A DNA stretch of 64,000 nucleotides from positions 1,178,001 to 1,242,000 of the forward strand of contig NZ_CP041742.1 in the NCBI RefSeq assembly GCF_007556775.1. The letters are read 5' to 3'. The notes beneath the pieces are model-generated. The model saw only the letters and a list, made by a program, of their open reading frames with translations, was not told the DNA's origin and made no database searches. This DNA comes from Lysobacter lycopersici. GTDB taxonomy: Bacteria > Pseudomonadota > Gammaproteobacteria > Xanthomonadales > Xanthomonadaceae. Position numbers and translations under genes: made by a program. Below, piece after piece: positions 9,501 to 18,088 of this stretch. How positions within the stretch are numbered: position 1 is the first letter of the stretch; every line of letters begins with the position of its first letter.

Positions 9501-10875
9501 GCAGGCGTTCCCACAGCGTGGGCGGAATCCGATATTCCTCGTCGTCGAGCGCGAGCAGCGGTTCGATCCGCAGTTCCGCGGCGTCGAGCTGCGGCGCGAT
9601 CTCGCGCGCGAAGCGTTCCACCAACGCGTCCTCGCGCCATTCCGGGCGTTGCGCCAGCGCCGCCATCGCCGCGCGCGATTCGCGACCCTCGCCCACGCAT
9701 TCGAACGGCTTGTGGTCCTGGTATTCGAGCAGCGCGTCGTAGCCGGCAACCTGATCGGGATCGTCGAGCAGGTTGCGGCCGAAGATCGCGGTCAGGCGCG
9801 GCTTGGGCATGAACGGCGCCAGTGCGAGGAACACGAAATGGCATTTCGGGCAGACCCCGCACCAGCGCGCGGCCGGGCGTTCGCCGAGCAGGTGGAAGTT
9901 GCGGTTGCAGCTGGAGAACCACGCGTCGTAGCGATCGCTTTTCGCGAACTGGCGCGCGACCGCGAGCTCCGACAGCGGCCGCAGCAGCGAGTAGTAGCGA
10001 AGATCGGACGCGATATTCCGCTGCACATGATCGCCGAACGCGGATTCGAATGCCCAGCCCTTGGACCACTGGTGGTTCACTTCGCCGGTGCCGGGGATGA
10101 TCGAACCGTAGCTGGCCGAGCGTTCGTTCGAGAATACGACCTGGTCGAAACCGAGCAGCACCGCCGCGAACACCAGGATCGCGGAATTCACCGCGGTGAC
10201 CGGGATATGTCCGTTCCACGCGCCCTGGCGGTTGTATTCGAACAGCTGCGGCGCGAGCTGGCGACCGATGTTGAGCGTGGGCAATCCGGTACGCGCGGCG
10301 CAGGCGGCGATCAGTTGCGAACCGCCGATCCACGTCACGGTCTGCTCGACGCCGAGTTCGCGCAGCGCCTCGATGCTGACCAGCGAATCCTTGCCGCCGC
10401 CGATGGCGACCAGCGCGTGTTCGCGCAGGCCGATATTTTCGGCCCCCTCTCCCGCCCTTCTGGCACCCTCTCCCTCAGAGGGGAGAGGGGAAGAAGCCGG
10501 AAATTTGATCCGGCCGTGCAGGTTCAAGCCATTGCGGTAGGCGAATTCGCCAAGACCGTGCACATAGAGATCTTCAAGCAACGCGGCGGTGTCGGCGTCG
10601 ATGGCATAGCCGTCGATGCGGATTTCCTTTGGCACCGCGGCTTTGTAATAGCTGACGCCGGCGACGAGGTGCAGCAGGCGCAAGGCGCGTTCGGCCGCGG
10701 CGGCGCGTTCGCCGTCGAGTGCGAACGGCGCGCCCGGCACGACCACGGTTTCGACCAGCTCCGGGCCGTCGTCGTAGGCATAGGCGAGTTGCGCGATGCC
10801 GGTCCGCGCGTCGAAATCGCAGCGCACGAAACGGAAGACGCGGATCGCGTCGCGATTGAAAGTCCAGTCGTTCAT
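9481..10875 (-). CDS. murL: UDP-MurNAc-L-Ala-L-Glu epimerase
   Basis: The 464-residue protein matches the MurL family in context and motifs: a nucleotide-binding-like [11 protein letters not shown] (Gly159-Ser164), SRxx-like segment [10 protein letters not shown], and the cysteine pair [10 protein letters not shown]. MurL epimerises the terminal L-Glu of UDP-MurNAc-L-Ala-L-Glu to D-Glu in an ATP-dependent reaction, replacing MurI racemase. Its ATG (10875) overlaps the lysAC stop by 4 nt, and murD2 starts within it. Unusual: residues about 127-146 ([15 protein letters not shown]) are encoded by a palindromic repeat (10443-10492) sitting in frame between the N-terminal part and the GGGKDS motif. 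Confidence 0.9.
   Translation of the reverse strand: MNDWTFNRDAIRVFRFVRCDFDARTGIAQLAYAYDDGPELVETVVVPGAPFALDGERAAAAERALRLLHLVAGVSYYKAAVPKEIRIDGYAIDADTAALLEDLYVHGLGEFAYRNGLNLHGRIKFPASSPLPSEGEGARRAGEGAENIGLREHALVAIGGGKDSLVSIEALRELGVEQTVTWIGGSQLIAACAARTGLPTLNIGRQLAPQLFEYNRQGAWNGHIPVTAVNSAILVFAAVLLGFDQVVFSNERSASYGSIIPGTGEVNHQWSKGWAFESAFGDHVQRNIASDLRYYSLLRPLSELAVARQFAKSDRYDAWFSSCNRNFHLLGERPAARWCGVCPKCHFVFLALAPFMPKPRLTAIFGRNLLDDPDQVAGYDALLEYQDHKPFECVGEGRESRAAMAALAQRPEWREDALVERFAREIAPQLDAAELRIEPLLALDDEEYRIPPTLWERLRARFAA
10443..10492 (-). repeat. palindromic element inserted in frame in murL
   Basis: On the coding (minus) strand this segment contains CCCTCTCCC..GAGGGAGAGGG as a palindrome followed by GCGGGAGAGGGG. 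It encodes [15 protein letters not shown]. The same element, in the same frame and orientation, lies in murU at 46968-47015, where it encodes [15 protein letters not shown]. It leaves the murL reading frame open. Confidence 0.75.
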
Positions 10876-13457
10876 TCGACAATGTCCTCTGCCGGCAACG
10901 CCCGCAGGTTGTATTCGCTGGCCATGCTGGAACCGTAGGCACCGGCATCGGCGACCAGCATCGTGTCGCCCGGCGCGGTGGCTCGCGGCAGGCGGCGATC
11001 CTTGCCGAACAGGTCGCTGGACTCGCAGATCGGGCCGACGATGTCGAACATCGCTTCGTCCGTATCGTCCAGGCGGCTGAGATTCGCAATGTCGTGCCAG
11101 GCGTCGTAGAGCGCGGGGCGGATCAATGCGTTCATGCCGGCGTCGAGGCCGACCCGGCGCACGCCGTCCTTTTCGACGACTTGGGTTGCATGCGCGAGCA
11201 GCACGCCGGCTTCGGCGACGAGGAAACGTCCAGGCTCGATCGCCAGCTTGAACGCCGGGTGCAGGTGCTTCATTTCCGCAAGACCTTCGGCCCAGGCATC
11301 GAGGTCGAACGCTTCCTCGTCGGCGCGATAGGGAATCGGCAGCCCGCCGCCGATGTCGATGGTGTCGACGCTCCCGATGCGGCGCGCGAAGCCGGCAAGT
11401 TCGTCCAGCATCGCCTTCCAGTGGCCGCCGTTGTCGATGCCGCTGCCGAGGTGCGCGTGCAGGCCGGTGATGGCGATGCCGAGCGAACGCGCGAGGTCGA
11501 CGAATTCGTCCACGCGTTGCGCGGGCAGGCCGAACTTGGCTTCCTTGCCACCAGTGCTGACCTTCTCGTGGTGGCCGTCGCCGTAGCCGAGGTCGACGCG
11601 CAGCCACAGCGCGCGCCCGCGGAACGCCTCCGGCCAGTTGCGCAGCAGTTCCACGTTGTCGACGGTGACGGTGACGCCGCGTTCGAAGGCGGTGCGGTAT
11701 TCGTCGATGGGCGCGAAGCTGGGCGTGAACAGCACGCGTTCGGCCGCGAGTTCAGGCAATGCGTCGAACACGCGCTCGAGTTCGCCTTGCGACACGCACT
11801 CCAGGCCGAAGCCTTCGGCGACCAGCTCGCGCAGGATCGCCGGATGCGGATTCGCCTTGATCGCGTAGTAGCGGCGGTCGATGGCATCGATGGCCGAGAG
11901 CTGCCGCGCGCGTTCGCGCACCGTCGGCAGATGGTAGACGTAGCGCGGCGTGTTCTTTTCCGCCAACGCGAGCAGGCGTTCGCGCTCAAAGCGCCACCAC
12001 GGCGCTGCGCGCTGCGGCGCGCCGTGCAGCAGCGTGCGCCAGCTCGGGCCGAACACGTCGGCATCGTGCACCGGCATCGCGCCGCCGCGGATCAGCTCCG
12101 CGTGCAGCAGCGGAACGAGGCCATCGGCATCGGCTTCGTCGACGACGAAGGTGAGGTTGAGGTCGTTCGACGACTGCGAAATCAGGTGCACGCGCTCGCG
12201 CCCGAACGTGGCCCAGATGTCGGACAGGCGGTGCAGCAGCGAACGCATGCCGCGGCCGACGAGCGTGATCGCGGCGCAAGGCGCGATCACCTTGACCCGG
12301 CAGACTTCGGCGAGGTCCTGCGACAGTTTCGCCAGCACGTCGGTGCTGACCAGGTTGTCGGAAGGATCGAGCGACACGGTGACGTTGGTTTCCGAGGAAC
12401 CGATCAGGTCCACCGACAGGCCGTGGCGGCGGAAGCGTTCGAAGATGTCGGCGAGGAAGCCGACCTGCTGCCACATGCCGATGCTTTCCATCGACACCAG
12501 CACGATGCCGTTGCGGCGGCTGATCGCCTTGACGCCCGGCACCGCGGCGACGCTGGCGTCGATGCGCGTGCCCGGCAATTCCGGGTTGGACGTATCGAGG
12601 ATCGCCATCGGCACGCCGCCGTCGCGGCAGGGCGCGATGGAACGCGGATGCAGGACTTTCGCGCCGGTGGTGGCGATTTCCTGCGCTTCGGCGTAATCCA
12701 GCCGCGCGAGCAGGCGCGCGTCGGGCACCTCGCGCGGATTGGCGCTGAACATGCCGGGCACGTCGGTCCAGATTTCGACGCGGCGCGCGCCGAGCAACGC
12801 GCCGAAATACGCGGCCGAGGTATCCGAACCGCCGCGCCCGAGGATCGCGGTGCCGCCGTCGTCGTGGCGCGCGATGAAGCCCTGTGTCAGTAGCATCCGC
12901 GTCGGTTGTTCGGCGAAACGCGAACGCAGCGCGTCGTCGCCGTCGTGCGCGCAGTTCACCGACAGGCGCAACGCCCAGTCGCTCTGGTTCGGCATCGCCA
13001 GCGCGCGCAGCCAGTCGCGCGCGTCGCACCAGCCGAAGTCGAGTCCCCGCGAACGCAAATACGCCGCGCCGAGCGTGGACGAGAGCAATTCGCCCTGCGC
13101 CAGCACTTCGGCCTGCCATGCGAGCGGGCGCGATACCGCGCGCGGATCGTCGCGCAACGCTTGCAGCGCACGCAGGCGTTCGCCGAGCGCAACGTCGGGA
13201 TCGAGCCCGAGTTCGGCGCAGAACCCGCGGTGGCGTTCGATCAGCGCGGCGACGCGGCCGGCGATGTCGTCCCCGTTCGCAATGGCCTGCAGTTCGTTGG
13301 TCACGCCCGACAGCGCCGACACCACGACCAGCACGCGGCCTTCGCCGGCGCGCGCGGCGGCGATGCGGCCGATTTCGTCCCAACGCTCGCGTTTCGACAC
13401 CGAAGTGCCGCCGAACTTGAGCACGGTCCAGGAAGCGTCGGCGGGACGGGCGGGCAT
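10872..13457 (-). CDS. lysAC: bifunctional aspartate kinase / diaminopimelate decarboxylase
   Basis: An 861-residue fusion. The N-terminal half is aspartokinase: KFGGTSVS at 14-21, LLTQGFIA, LGRGGSDTSA, then ACT-like regulatory segments (SMESIGMWQQVGFLADIF and HLISQSSNDLNLTFVV). The C-terminal third is PLP-dependent DAP decarboxylase: YYAIKANPHP with the PLP Lys about 534, HLGSGIDNGGHW, GGGLPIPY, EPGRF, and GPICESSDLF. It thus catalyses the first and last steps of lysine synthesis. This fusion is a hallmark of Xanthomonadaceae. It heads an operon with murL, so meso-DAP use for lysine and D-Glu supply for peptidoglycan are co-expressed. Confidence 0.97.
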   Translation of the reverse strand: MPARPADASWTVLKFGGTSVSKRERWDEIGRIAAARAGEGRVLVVVSALSGVTNELQAIANGDDIAGRVAALIERHRGFCAELGLDPDVALGERLRALQALRDDPRAVSRPLAWQAEVLAQGELLSSTLGAAYLRSRGLDFGWCDARDWLRALAMPNQSDWALRLSVNCAHDGDDALRSRFAEQPTRMLLTQGFIARHDDGGTAILGRGGSDTSAAYFGALLGARRVEIWTDVPGMFSANPREVPDARLLARLDYAEAQEIATTGAKVLHPRSIAPCRDGGVPMAILDTSNPELPGTRIDASVAAVPGVKAISRRNGIVLVSMESIGMWQQVGFLADIFERFRRHGLSVDLIGSSETNVTVSLDPSDNLVSTDVLAKLSQDLAEVCRVKVIAPCAAITLVGRGMRSLLHRLSDIWATFGRERVHLISQSSNDLNLTFVVDEADADGLVPLLHAELIRGGAMPVHDADVFGPSWRTLLHGAPQRAAPWWRFERERLLALAEKNTPRYVYHLPTVRERARQLSAIDAIDRRYYAIKANPHPAILRELVAEGFGLECVSQGELERVFDALPELAAERVLFTPSFAPIDEYRTAFERGVTVTVDNVELLRNWPEAFRGRALWLRVDLGYGDGHHEKVSTGGKEAKFGLPAQRVDEFVDLARSLGIAITGLHAHLGSGIDNGGHWKAMLDELAGFARRIGSVDTIDIGGGLPIPYRADEEAFDLDAWAEGLAEMKHLHPAFKLAIEPGRFLVAEAGVLLAHATQVVEKDGVRRVGLDAGMNALIRPALYDAWHDIANLSRLDDTDEAMFDIVGPICESSDLFGKDRRLPRATAPGDTMLVADAGAYGSSMASEYNLRALPAEDIVE

Positions 13458-13506
13458 AGAATCCGGGGACTGCCCGGAGATCGGGCGCGGACGATGATTC
13501 TAGTCG

Positions 13507-14388
13507 ATGGCCCCTGCCCGCACCGCGCGCCGCTACCTGCAATGCGACGTGTTCGCCGACCGCCCCGGCGCCGGCAATGCGCTCGGCGTGGTGTTCGACG
13601 CCGGCGACATGGACGCCACCGCGATGCAGGCGCTGGCCGCGTGGCTGAACCTGTCGGAGACCATCTTCTTCCTGCCCCCGGGCGAAGGCGCCGACTACCG
13701 CATCCGCATCTTCACCCCGGGCAGCGAATTGCCCTTCGCCGGCCACCCCAGCGTGGGCGCGGCCTGGGTCGCGGTCGCGCACCGGCTGGCCCTGCCGCGC
13801 GACGGGCAACTCGTCCAGCAATGCGAAGCCGGCCTGCTGCCGGTGCGCGTGACCAGCGCCGAGGGTGGATTCCACGTCGCCGTGCGCAGTCCCCGTGCAC
13901 AACCGGTCGGCGAACTCGCGGGCCCGCTTCCCGCGGGACTGGATGCGGTCGCCGCGCCGGATCGCCCCGCCGCGCTGTGGAACAACGGCCCGCTCTGGTG
14001 GCTGGTCGAAGCCGCATCGCCCACGCATGTGCGTGGCTTCGCACCCGATTTCGCCGCTATCGCCGCGTGGACGAACGCGACCCGCACCACCGGCGTCGCG
14101 ATCTTCGCGTTCGAACACGACGACGGCCACGATCTGGTCGTGCGCGCCTTCTGCCCCGGCGACGCGGTCAACGTGCCCGAGGATCCGGTCACCGGCAGCG
14201 CGAACGCCCTGGTCGCCGCGCTGTTGCACCGGCAGGGACGCCTGCCCGGCCGCGATGGCCGCTACATCGCCAGCCAGGGCCGCGAACTCGGTCGCGACGG
14301 CAAGGTGCAGGTGCGCGTGGACGACGAGGGCGAAGTCTGGATCGGCGGCGACGTGCGACAGGTCATCGAAGGGCATCTGGATTGGTAA
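13507..14388 (+). CDS. PhzF family protein (first of tandem pair)
   Basis: A 293-residue PhzF/YHI9-family protein: CDVFADRPGAGNALGVV at the N-terminus, catalytic-type Glu51 in LSETIFF, ELPFAGHPSVGAAW (PFxGHP), and the second-half motif EDPVTGSANALVAALL. PhzF proteins have a diaminopimelate-epimerase-like fold and act as isomerases; in most genomes the substrate is unknown, and no phenazine genes are here. Divergent from lysAC (49 nt between starts). A close paralogue starts 30 nt downstream. Confidence 0.9.
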   Translation: MAPARTARRYLQCDVFADRPGAGNALGVVFDAGDMDATAMQALAAWLNLSETIFFLPPGEGADYRIRIFTPGSELPFAGHPSVGAAWVAVAHRLALPRDGQLVQQCEAGLLPVRVTSAEGGFHVAVRSPRAQPVGELAGPLPAGLDAVAAPDRPAALWNNGPLWWLVEAASPTHVRGFAPDFAAIAAWTNATRTTGVAIFAFEHDDGHDLVVRAFCPGDAVNVPEDPVTGSANALVAALLHRQGRLPGRDGRYIASQGRELGRDGKVQVRVDDEGEVWIGGDVRQVIEGHLDW

Positions 14389-14417
14389 GCTGCGCGCCCC
14401 TCGCACCCGGCTTCGCC

Positions 14418-15290
14418 ATGCCCCGCCGTTACCTGCAATGCGATGTGTTCGCCGACCGGCCCGGCGCCGGCAATCCGCTCGCCGTGGTGCTGGACGCAGG
14501 CGGGCTCGACGACGAAACGATGCAGTCCATCGCGCGCTGGACGCGGCTGCCGGAAACCACGTTCGTGCTGCCGCCGACTTCGCCCGAGGCGAGTTACGGC
14601 CTCCGCATCTTCAGCCCGCGCCGCGAAGTGCCGTTCGCCGGCCATCCCAGCGTCGGCACCGCGCACGCCGTGCTCGAAGCCGGACTGGCGACGCCGCGCG
14701 ACGGTTTGCTGGTGCAGGAAGGGAAAGCCGGATTGCTGCCGTTGCGCGTCTCCGGCACCGGCCGCGAACGCACGATTGCGGTGCGCACGCCGAAGGCGCG
14801 GGTGGTCGAAATCGCCGAAGCCGGCGACGCGCGTTTGCGCGACGTGCTCGCGGGATTGCCGCTGGGCGCATTGCCGCAGGCGTTGATGGACGGTGGACGT
14901 CGCTGGTGGCTGGCCGAACTCGCCGACGAAGCGTCATTGCGTTCCGCGACGCCGGACTGGGATGCGGTGGAACGCTTGGCGAACGCCACCGACAGCATGG
15001 GCCTGTGTGTTTACGCGCGCAGCGACGATCCGGTCTACTACCTCGCGGTGCGCGCCTGGGTCGGCGCGCCGGCGCGCTTCGAGGACGCGGCTTCCGGTGC
15101 GGCCAATGCAACGCTGGCGGCCTGGCTCGCGGATCGCGATGCGTTGCCTGGAGATTCCGGTTTCTACCGCGTCAGCCAGGGCCGCGAGGTCGGCCACGAC
15201 GCGATCATCGAACTCACCGTCGCCGATGGCGAAGTCTGGTCCGGCGGCCGCGTGTGCAGCGTGGTGAGCGGGGAGATCGACTGGCGGTGA
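14418..15290 (+). CDS. PhzF family protein (second of tandem pair)
   Basis: A 290-residue paralogue of the gene just upstream, sharing RRYLQCDVFADRPGAGN exactly. It keeps the catalytic-type Glu46 (LPETTFVLPP), EVPFAGHPSVGTAH and, near the C-terminus, DAASGAANATLAAWL in place of EDPVTGSANA, so the second motif has drifted (Pro-Val-Thr lost). I start it at the ATG at 14418; the long upstream open frame is a shadow of the first copy and lysAC. The 29-nt spacing suggests co-transcription. Substrate unknown. Confidence 0.9.
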   Translation: MPRRYLQCDVFADRPGAGNPLAVVLDAGGLDDETMQSIARWTRLPETTFVLPPTSPEASYGLRIFSPRREVPFAGHPSVGTAHAVLEAGLATPRDGLLVQEGKAGLLPLRVSGTGRERTIAVRTPKARVVEIAEAGDARLRDVLAGLPLGALPQALMDGGRRWWLAELADEASLRSATPDWDAVERLANATDSMGLCVYARSDDPVYYLAVRAWVGAPARFEDAASGAANATLAAWLADRDALPGDSGFYRVSQGREVGHDAIIELTVADGEVWSGGRVCSVVSGEIDWR

Positions 15291-15338
15291 AGATCCACCT
15301 TCTCTCCCCGCCTAAACAGATTCATTTCTCTGGATCAA

Positions 15339-16211
15339 ATGAACGTGAATTTGAATCAGTGCGAAGCAATTTTTGATCGTGCACTTTTGTCGACAAGTGA
15401 GGCTGAGTTTTGTCATTGCATCACGCCGCTTTTCGACGTTTACGAGATTCTATCTGTCAGCTTTGGTCGCGGCAGTACTTTTTGGCGGGCGAGACTTATT
15501 GATGGAAAACCTTGGCCGCGGCTGAAGGACATGGACTATCCGCCACCCGATAAGGCGCGGGTAGGACGCCTCAATGACGCGGGTGCTCCTTGCTTTTACC
15601 TTTCAGCAAAACCAGAGACTGCTTTGCTGGAGATTGAGACCCAAGAATGGCAGCAGCTGCAACTTGCAGGATTCAAGATTAAGCCGGGCGAAGAACTTCG
15701 CGTCATTCTTGTCGGCGAATACGCTTTCGTGAACAAGACGGGCTACTCGCGCATTACAGGCGTTGATCCTGGAGGGACGATCGCCAATATCCTCAATACG
15801 ATGCCGCCCGACGATGCGATCGCAACGCTTTACATCGATAGATTCTTTTCCCACATTCTTAATGACCCTCATGCAAGAGACTCCGGGTATTTATTGAGCC
15901 GGGCATTGGGTGCGGTTCTGCATTCAAGGATCAAGGATGCAGATGGAATTGCATTCCCGAGCGTGCGAGATGCCAACGGTTCTAATTTTGCGATTTTGCC
16001 AGAGCCTTCTGATCGCGTCTTTCAAAGCGTTACCTGCGCACTTGCGAAGGCCGGAAAGAATCGACGCTACGGCATGGTGGAGTTCGAGATGGTGGGGTGC
16101 GCTGAACGTCTGGATGCACAGGAGCATTTCGTCTGGATGGATCCGTACCAGCCTGGAACATTGGGAATGTATGGAATGACGAAAGACGAATTCGAGAAAA
16201 AGGTGCTCTGA
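15339..16211 (+). CDS. RES domain-containing protein
   Basis: The 290-residue protein matches the RES fold: FWRAR (48-52), VGRLNDAGAPCFYLSA with the GRxNxxG motif at 76-82, KPETALLEIE, and a late GIAFPSVRDANGSNF. In Xre-RES toxin-antitoxin systems RES proteins act on NAD+ and are paired with a DUF2384 antitoxin. None is visible here: upstream is PhzF, downstream a RAYT. The protein is longer than most RES toxins, with about 45 extra N-terminal residues. Composition is markedly AT-richer than its neighbours (hand count 26 G+C of 60 at 15361-15420 against 40 of 60 at 15181-15240), suggesting transfer. Confidence 0.82.
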   Translation: MNVNLNQCEAIFDRALLSTSEAEFCHCITPLFDVYEILSVSFGRGSTFWRARLIDGKPWPRLKDMDYPPPDKARVGRLNDAGAPCFYLSAKPETALLEIETQEWQQLQLAGFKIKPGEELRVILVGEYAFVNKTGYSRITGVDPGGTIANILNTMPPDDAIATLYIDRFFSHILNDPHARDSGYLLSRALGAVLHSRIKDADGIAFPSVRDANGSNFAILPEPSDRVFQSVTCALAKAGKNRRYGMVEFEMVGCAERLDAQEHFVWMDPYQPGTLGMYGMTKDEFEKKVL

Positions 16212-16275
16212 CTGAGGTCATTCATTGACTCTTGGTGTTTTCGCGTGCGTTGGCCGCCCCGCCTAAGCCCGCATA

Positions 16276-16302
16276 GGTTGGGCTGAGCCTGCGAAGCCCA
16301 AC
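16276..16302. repeat. REP-like sequence, left of RAYT gene
   Basis: GTTGGGCT (16277-16284) and AGCCCAAC (16295-16302) form an 8-bp stem around a 10-nt loop. The first 18 nt (GGTTGGGCTGAGCCTGCG) reappear inverted at 16901-16918 with one mismatch, on the other side of the RAYT gene. Confidence 0.7.
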
Positions 16303-16315
16303 ATCTTCAACCTTT

Positions 16316-16843
16316 TCAACCTTCCCCCATCATGGGCTCATCGTCCATCGGTGCCGCCCAATCCTCCGGCGCCCAACCGAGGCGGATGTATTCGTGAATC
16401 GAACTGTACGGCCATTCGGAGGCGCGTGCGGCATGACCCTGCTTTACCGGATTGATGTGCACGTAATCCACATGCTTGTGCAGGTCATCGTCGTTCGTGA
16501 TTACGTGTTCCCAGAAACGGCGTTGCCAGATGCCGCGTTCGCGCTTGCGAACGCGTGATGCACGCGCGCGTTCGCCCCGCTCGATGCAACGGATGAACCC
16601 GGATTTGATCAGCATCCACCGGGTCGCGCAATCGCCATCGCCCGCAGGCAATGTCCAGATCGCATGCAAGTGATCCGGCAAGACCACCCACGCAAGAATA
16701 TCGAAAGGATGCCGTTCCTTGGCGACGCGTACGGCCCTTCGCAAATCCGTAATCCGATCGACCAGCAACGTGCTGGAACGTTCGGCAAGATTCACCGTGA
16801 AGAAATAGGTTCCGCCTGCCAGGTGGGCGCGTCGGTATTTCAT
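16316..16843 (-). CDS. REP-associated tyrosine transposase (RAYT)
   Basis: A 175-residue Y1 transposase-like protein. MKYRRAHLAGGTYFFTVNL is the standard RAYT N-terminus, the HUH pair is in LPDHLHAIWTLP (His58, His60), and the catalytic Tyr127 lies in HVDYVHINPVKQG followed by WPYSSIHEYI. I start at the ATG at 16843; the open frame continues upstream through REP-like DNA without similarity. RAYTs are single-copy domesticated relatives of IS200/IS605 thought to spread REP palindromes. Inverted REP-like sequences flank the gene at 16276-16302 and 16895-16918. Confidence 0.93.
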   Translation of the reverse strand: MKYRRAHLAGGTYFFTVNLAERSSTLLVDRITDLRRAVRVAKERHPFDILAWVVLPDHLHAIWTLPAGDGDCATRWMLIKSGFIRCIERGERARASRVRKRERGIWQRRFWEHVITNDDDLHKHVDYVHINPVKQGHAARASEWPYSSIHEYIRLGWAPEDWAAPMDDEPMMGEG

Positions 16844-16894
16844 GGAATGATCGTCGCCTTTGATGTTGGGGTTGAACAGCCATTCGGCTGTTAA

Positions 16895-16918
16895 GAGCGG
16901 CGCAAGCTCAGCCCAACC
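16895..16918. repeat. REP-like sequence, right of RAYT gene
   Basis: CGCAAGCTCAGCCCAACC at 16901-16918 is the reverse complement, with one mismatch, of the start of the left REP-like sequence at 16276-16293. The two copies thus bracket the transposase in inverted orientation. Confidence 0.65.
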
Positions 16919-16971
16919 TATTCGGATCCTTTCTTCTACCTCGCTCGACCATTTCCCCTGTCCCGAATAAT

Positions 16972-17019
16972 AAAGGGGACGGAGGGAATTAACGCTTATT
17001 AATTTCCCCTGTCCCCTTT
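16972..17019. repeat. imperfect 21-bp inverted repeat upstream of RAYT
   Basis: The arm at 16972-16992 (AAAGGGGACGGAGGGAATTA...) pairs imperfectly with 16999-17019 (...TTTCCCCTGTCCCCTTT) around a 6-nt loop. A further partial copy (TTTCCCCTGTCCC) lies at about 16952-16964. This motif type is widespread next to RAYT genes in proteobacteria; here it sits some 130 nt upstream of the RAYT start. Confidence 0.65.
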
Positions 17020-17061
17020 GATCTTTGATCCCACATCTCGTCGCGATGAAGGGCACAAAAG

Positions 17062-17084
17062 AAAAGGGGCCCGAAGGCCCCTTT
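17062..17084 (-). terminator. hairpin terminator for the glycine-zipper gene
   Basis: Perfect stem GGGGCC (17066-17071) / GGCCCC (17076-17081) with a CGAA loop, flanked by AAAA and TTT. On the minus strand the hairpin is followed by TTTTCTTTT, about 40 nt after the gene's stop. Confidence 0.75.
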
Positions 17085-17122
17085 GTCGTTCCGTCGACTG
17101 GCTCCCTCCCTGAAGAGATGCC

Positions 17123-17848
17123 TTACTCCGGGCGCACGTCCACGCGCACGCGGATGCGGTCGCCCGGGTTGTAGCTGGTACGCGTGGTGTAGCGGCGACC
17201 GGCGTATTCGTAGGTCACGTCGTAGCCGGTAGCCACGTTGTTGTTCGTGTTGCCGTAATAACCGTTCACCGGCACCGGGTCGCAGACCTGCACCGTCGCG
17301 GTGCGCTGCGGACGATGCGCGTTGTCGTAGACCTGGCGCCCGGCCATGCCGCCGACCATGGTGCCGATCGCGCTTGCGGCGACCTGGCCGCTGCCGCCGC
17401 CGACCTTGCTGCCCAGCACCGCGCCGGCGATACCGCCGATCACCGTCGCAACGGTGCGGCCGGTGTTGCTGCCGGCGTTCTGGTGGTAGTTGCCGTACTG
17501 GTCGTAATACCCACCGCTGGTCGAACCGTTGCGGCGGTAGTTGCCGTTCTGGTCGTAGTAGCCATCGTTGCCGTGCTGGTCGTAACCGCCCTGGGCATAG
17601 CGGCCGCTCTCGCTGTAGCAGCGTTGCGACGAGGTGTTGTTGTAGCCGTTGCCCATCACCGGATCGACGCGGACCACGCGGGCGTAGTCGTAGTAGCCGC
17701 CATTCGCGGGCTGCACGTCGTTCGGGTTGCGGTAGGCGGGATCGTCGTAGCGACCGTTCGAACCGTACGAACCATAGGACTGCGCCGATGCGAGGCCGCT
17801 GGTGGCGGCGAGGCCGATGGCGAGCAGCGAGGCAGGAAGACGCTTCAT
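17123..17848 (-). CDS. glycine-zipper 2TM domain envelope protein
   Basis: A 241-residue exported protein: signal peptide MKRLPASLLAIGLAATSGLASA, then a Tyr/Asn/Gly-rich low-complexity stretch (YYDQNGNYRRNG, YYDQYGNYHQN) and a glycine-zipper segment IGGIAGAVLGSKVGGGSGQ...IGTMVGGMAG at about 143-176. The C-terminal part (CDPVPVNGYYGN, RRYTTRTSYNPGDRIRVRVDV) resembles the conserved end of the Rickettsia 17-kDa/SlyB surface-antigen group. There is no lipobox Cys, so it is probably a soluble or membrane-inserted periplasmic protein. ATG chosen at 17848, right at the signal peptide. Exact role unknown. Confidence 0.85.
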   Translation of the reverse strand: MKRLPASLLAIGLAATSGLASAQSYGSYGSNGRYDDPAYRNPNDVQPANGGYYDYARVVRVDPVMGNGYNNTSSQRCYSESGRYAQGGYDQHGNDGYYDQNGNYRRNGSTSGGYYDQYGNYHQNAGSNTGRTVATVIGGIAGAVLGSKVGGGSGQVAASAIGTMVGGMAGRQVYDNAHRPQRTATVQVCDPVPVNGYYGNTNNNVATGYDVTYEYAGRRYTTRTSYNPGDRIRVRVDVRPE

Positions 17849-18088
17849 CGTGGAACTCCCCGCGCCGGGATGGCGCGGGCGCATCGTCGGGCGCCGGCGG
17901 TAAAGCGATGCTGAACCCGGCCGGCATCGTCACGCGGCGTTTACCTGCGCGACAGCCGTTGCCGCGCGCGGCGTTCGCGGGCTAAGGTGCCTGTCCGCCA
18001 TGACCGCCCGCCGAGCGCCCACGCTCCGGCGCGAAGCGCGGACAGCCATGACGCCACGTCCATTCGCACGCGAAGGAGGAACGGGCTC

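Noticed and set aside
12906-14417. Upstream extension of the second phzF gene
   Set aside because: It runs through lysAC antisense and the first phzF in the wrong frame; family N-terminus starts at 14418.
16844-17056. N-terminal extension of the RAYT
   Set aside because: Encoded by the palindromic repeat region and unlike RAYT proteins; MKYRRAH is the family start.
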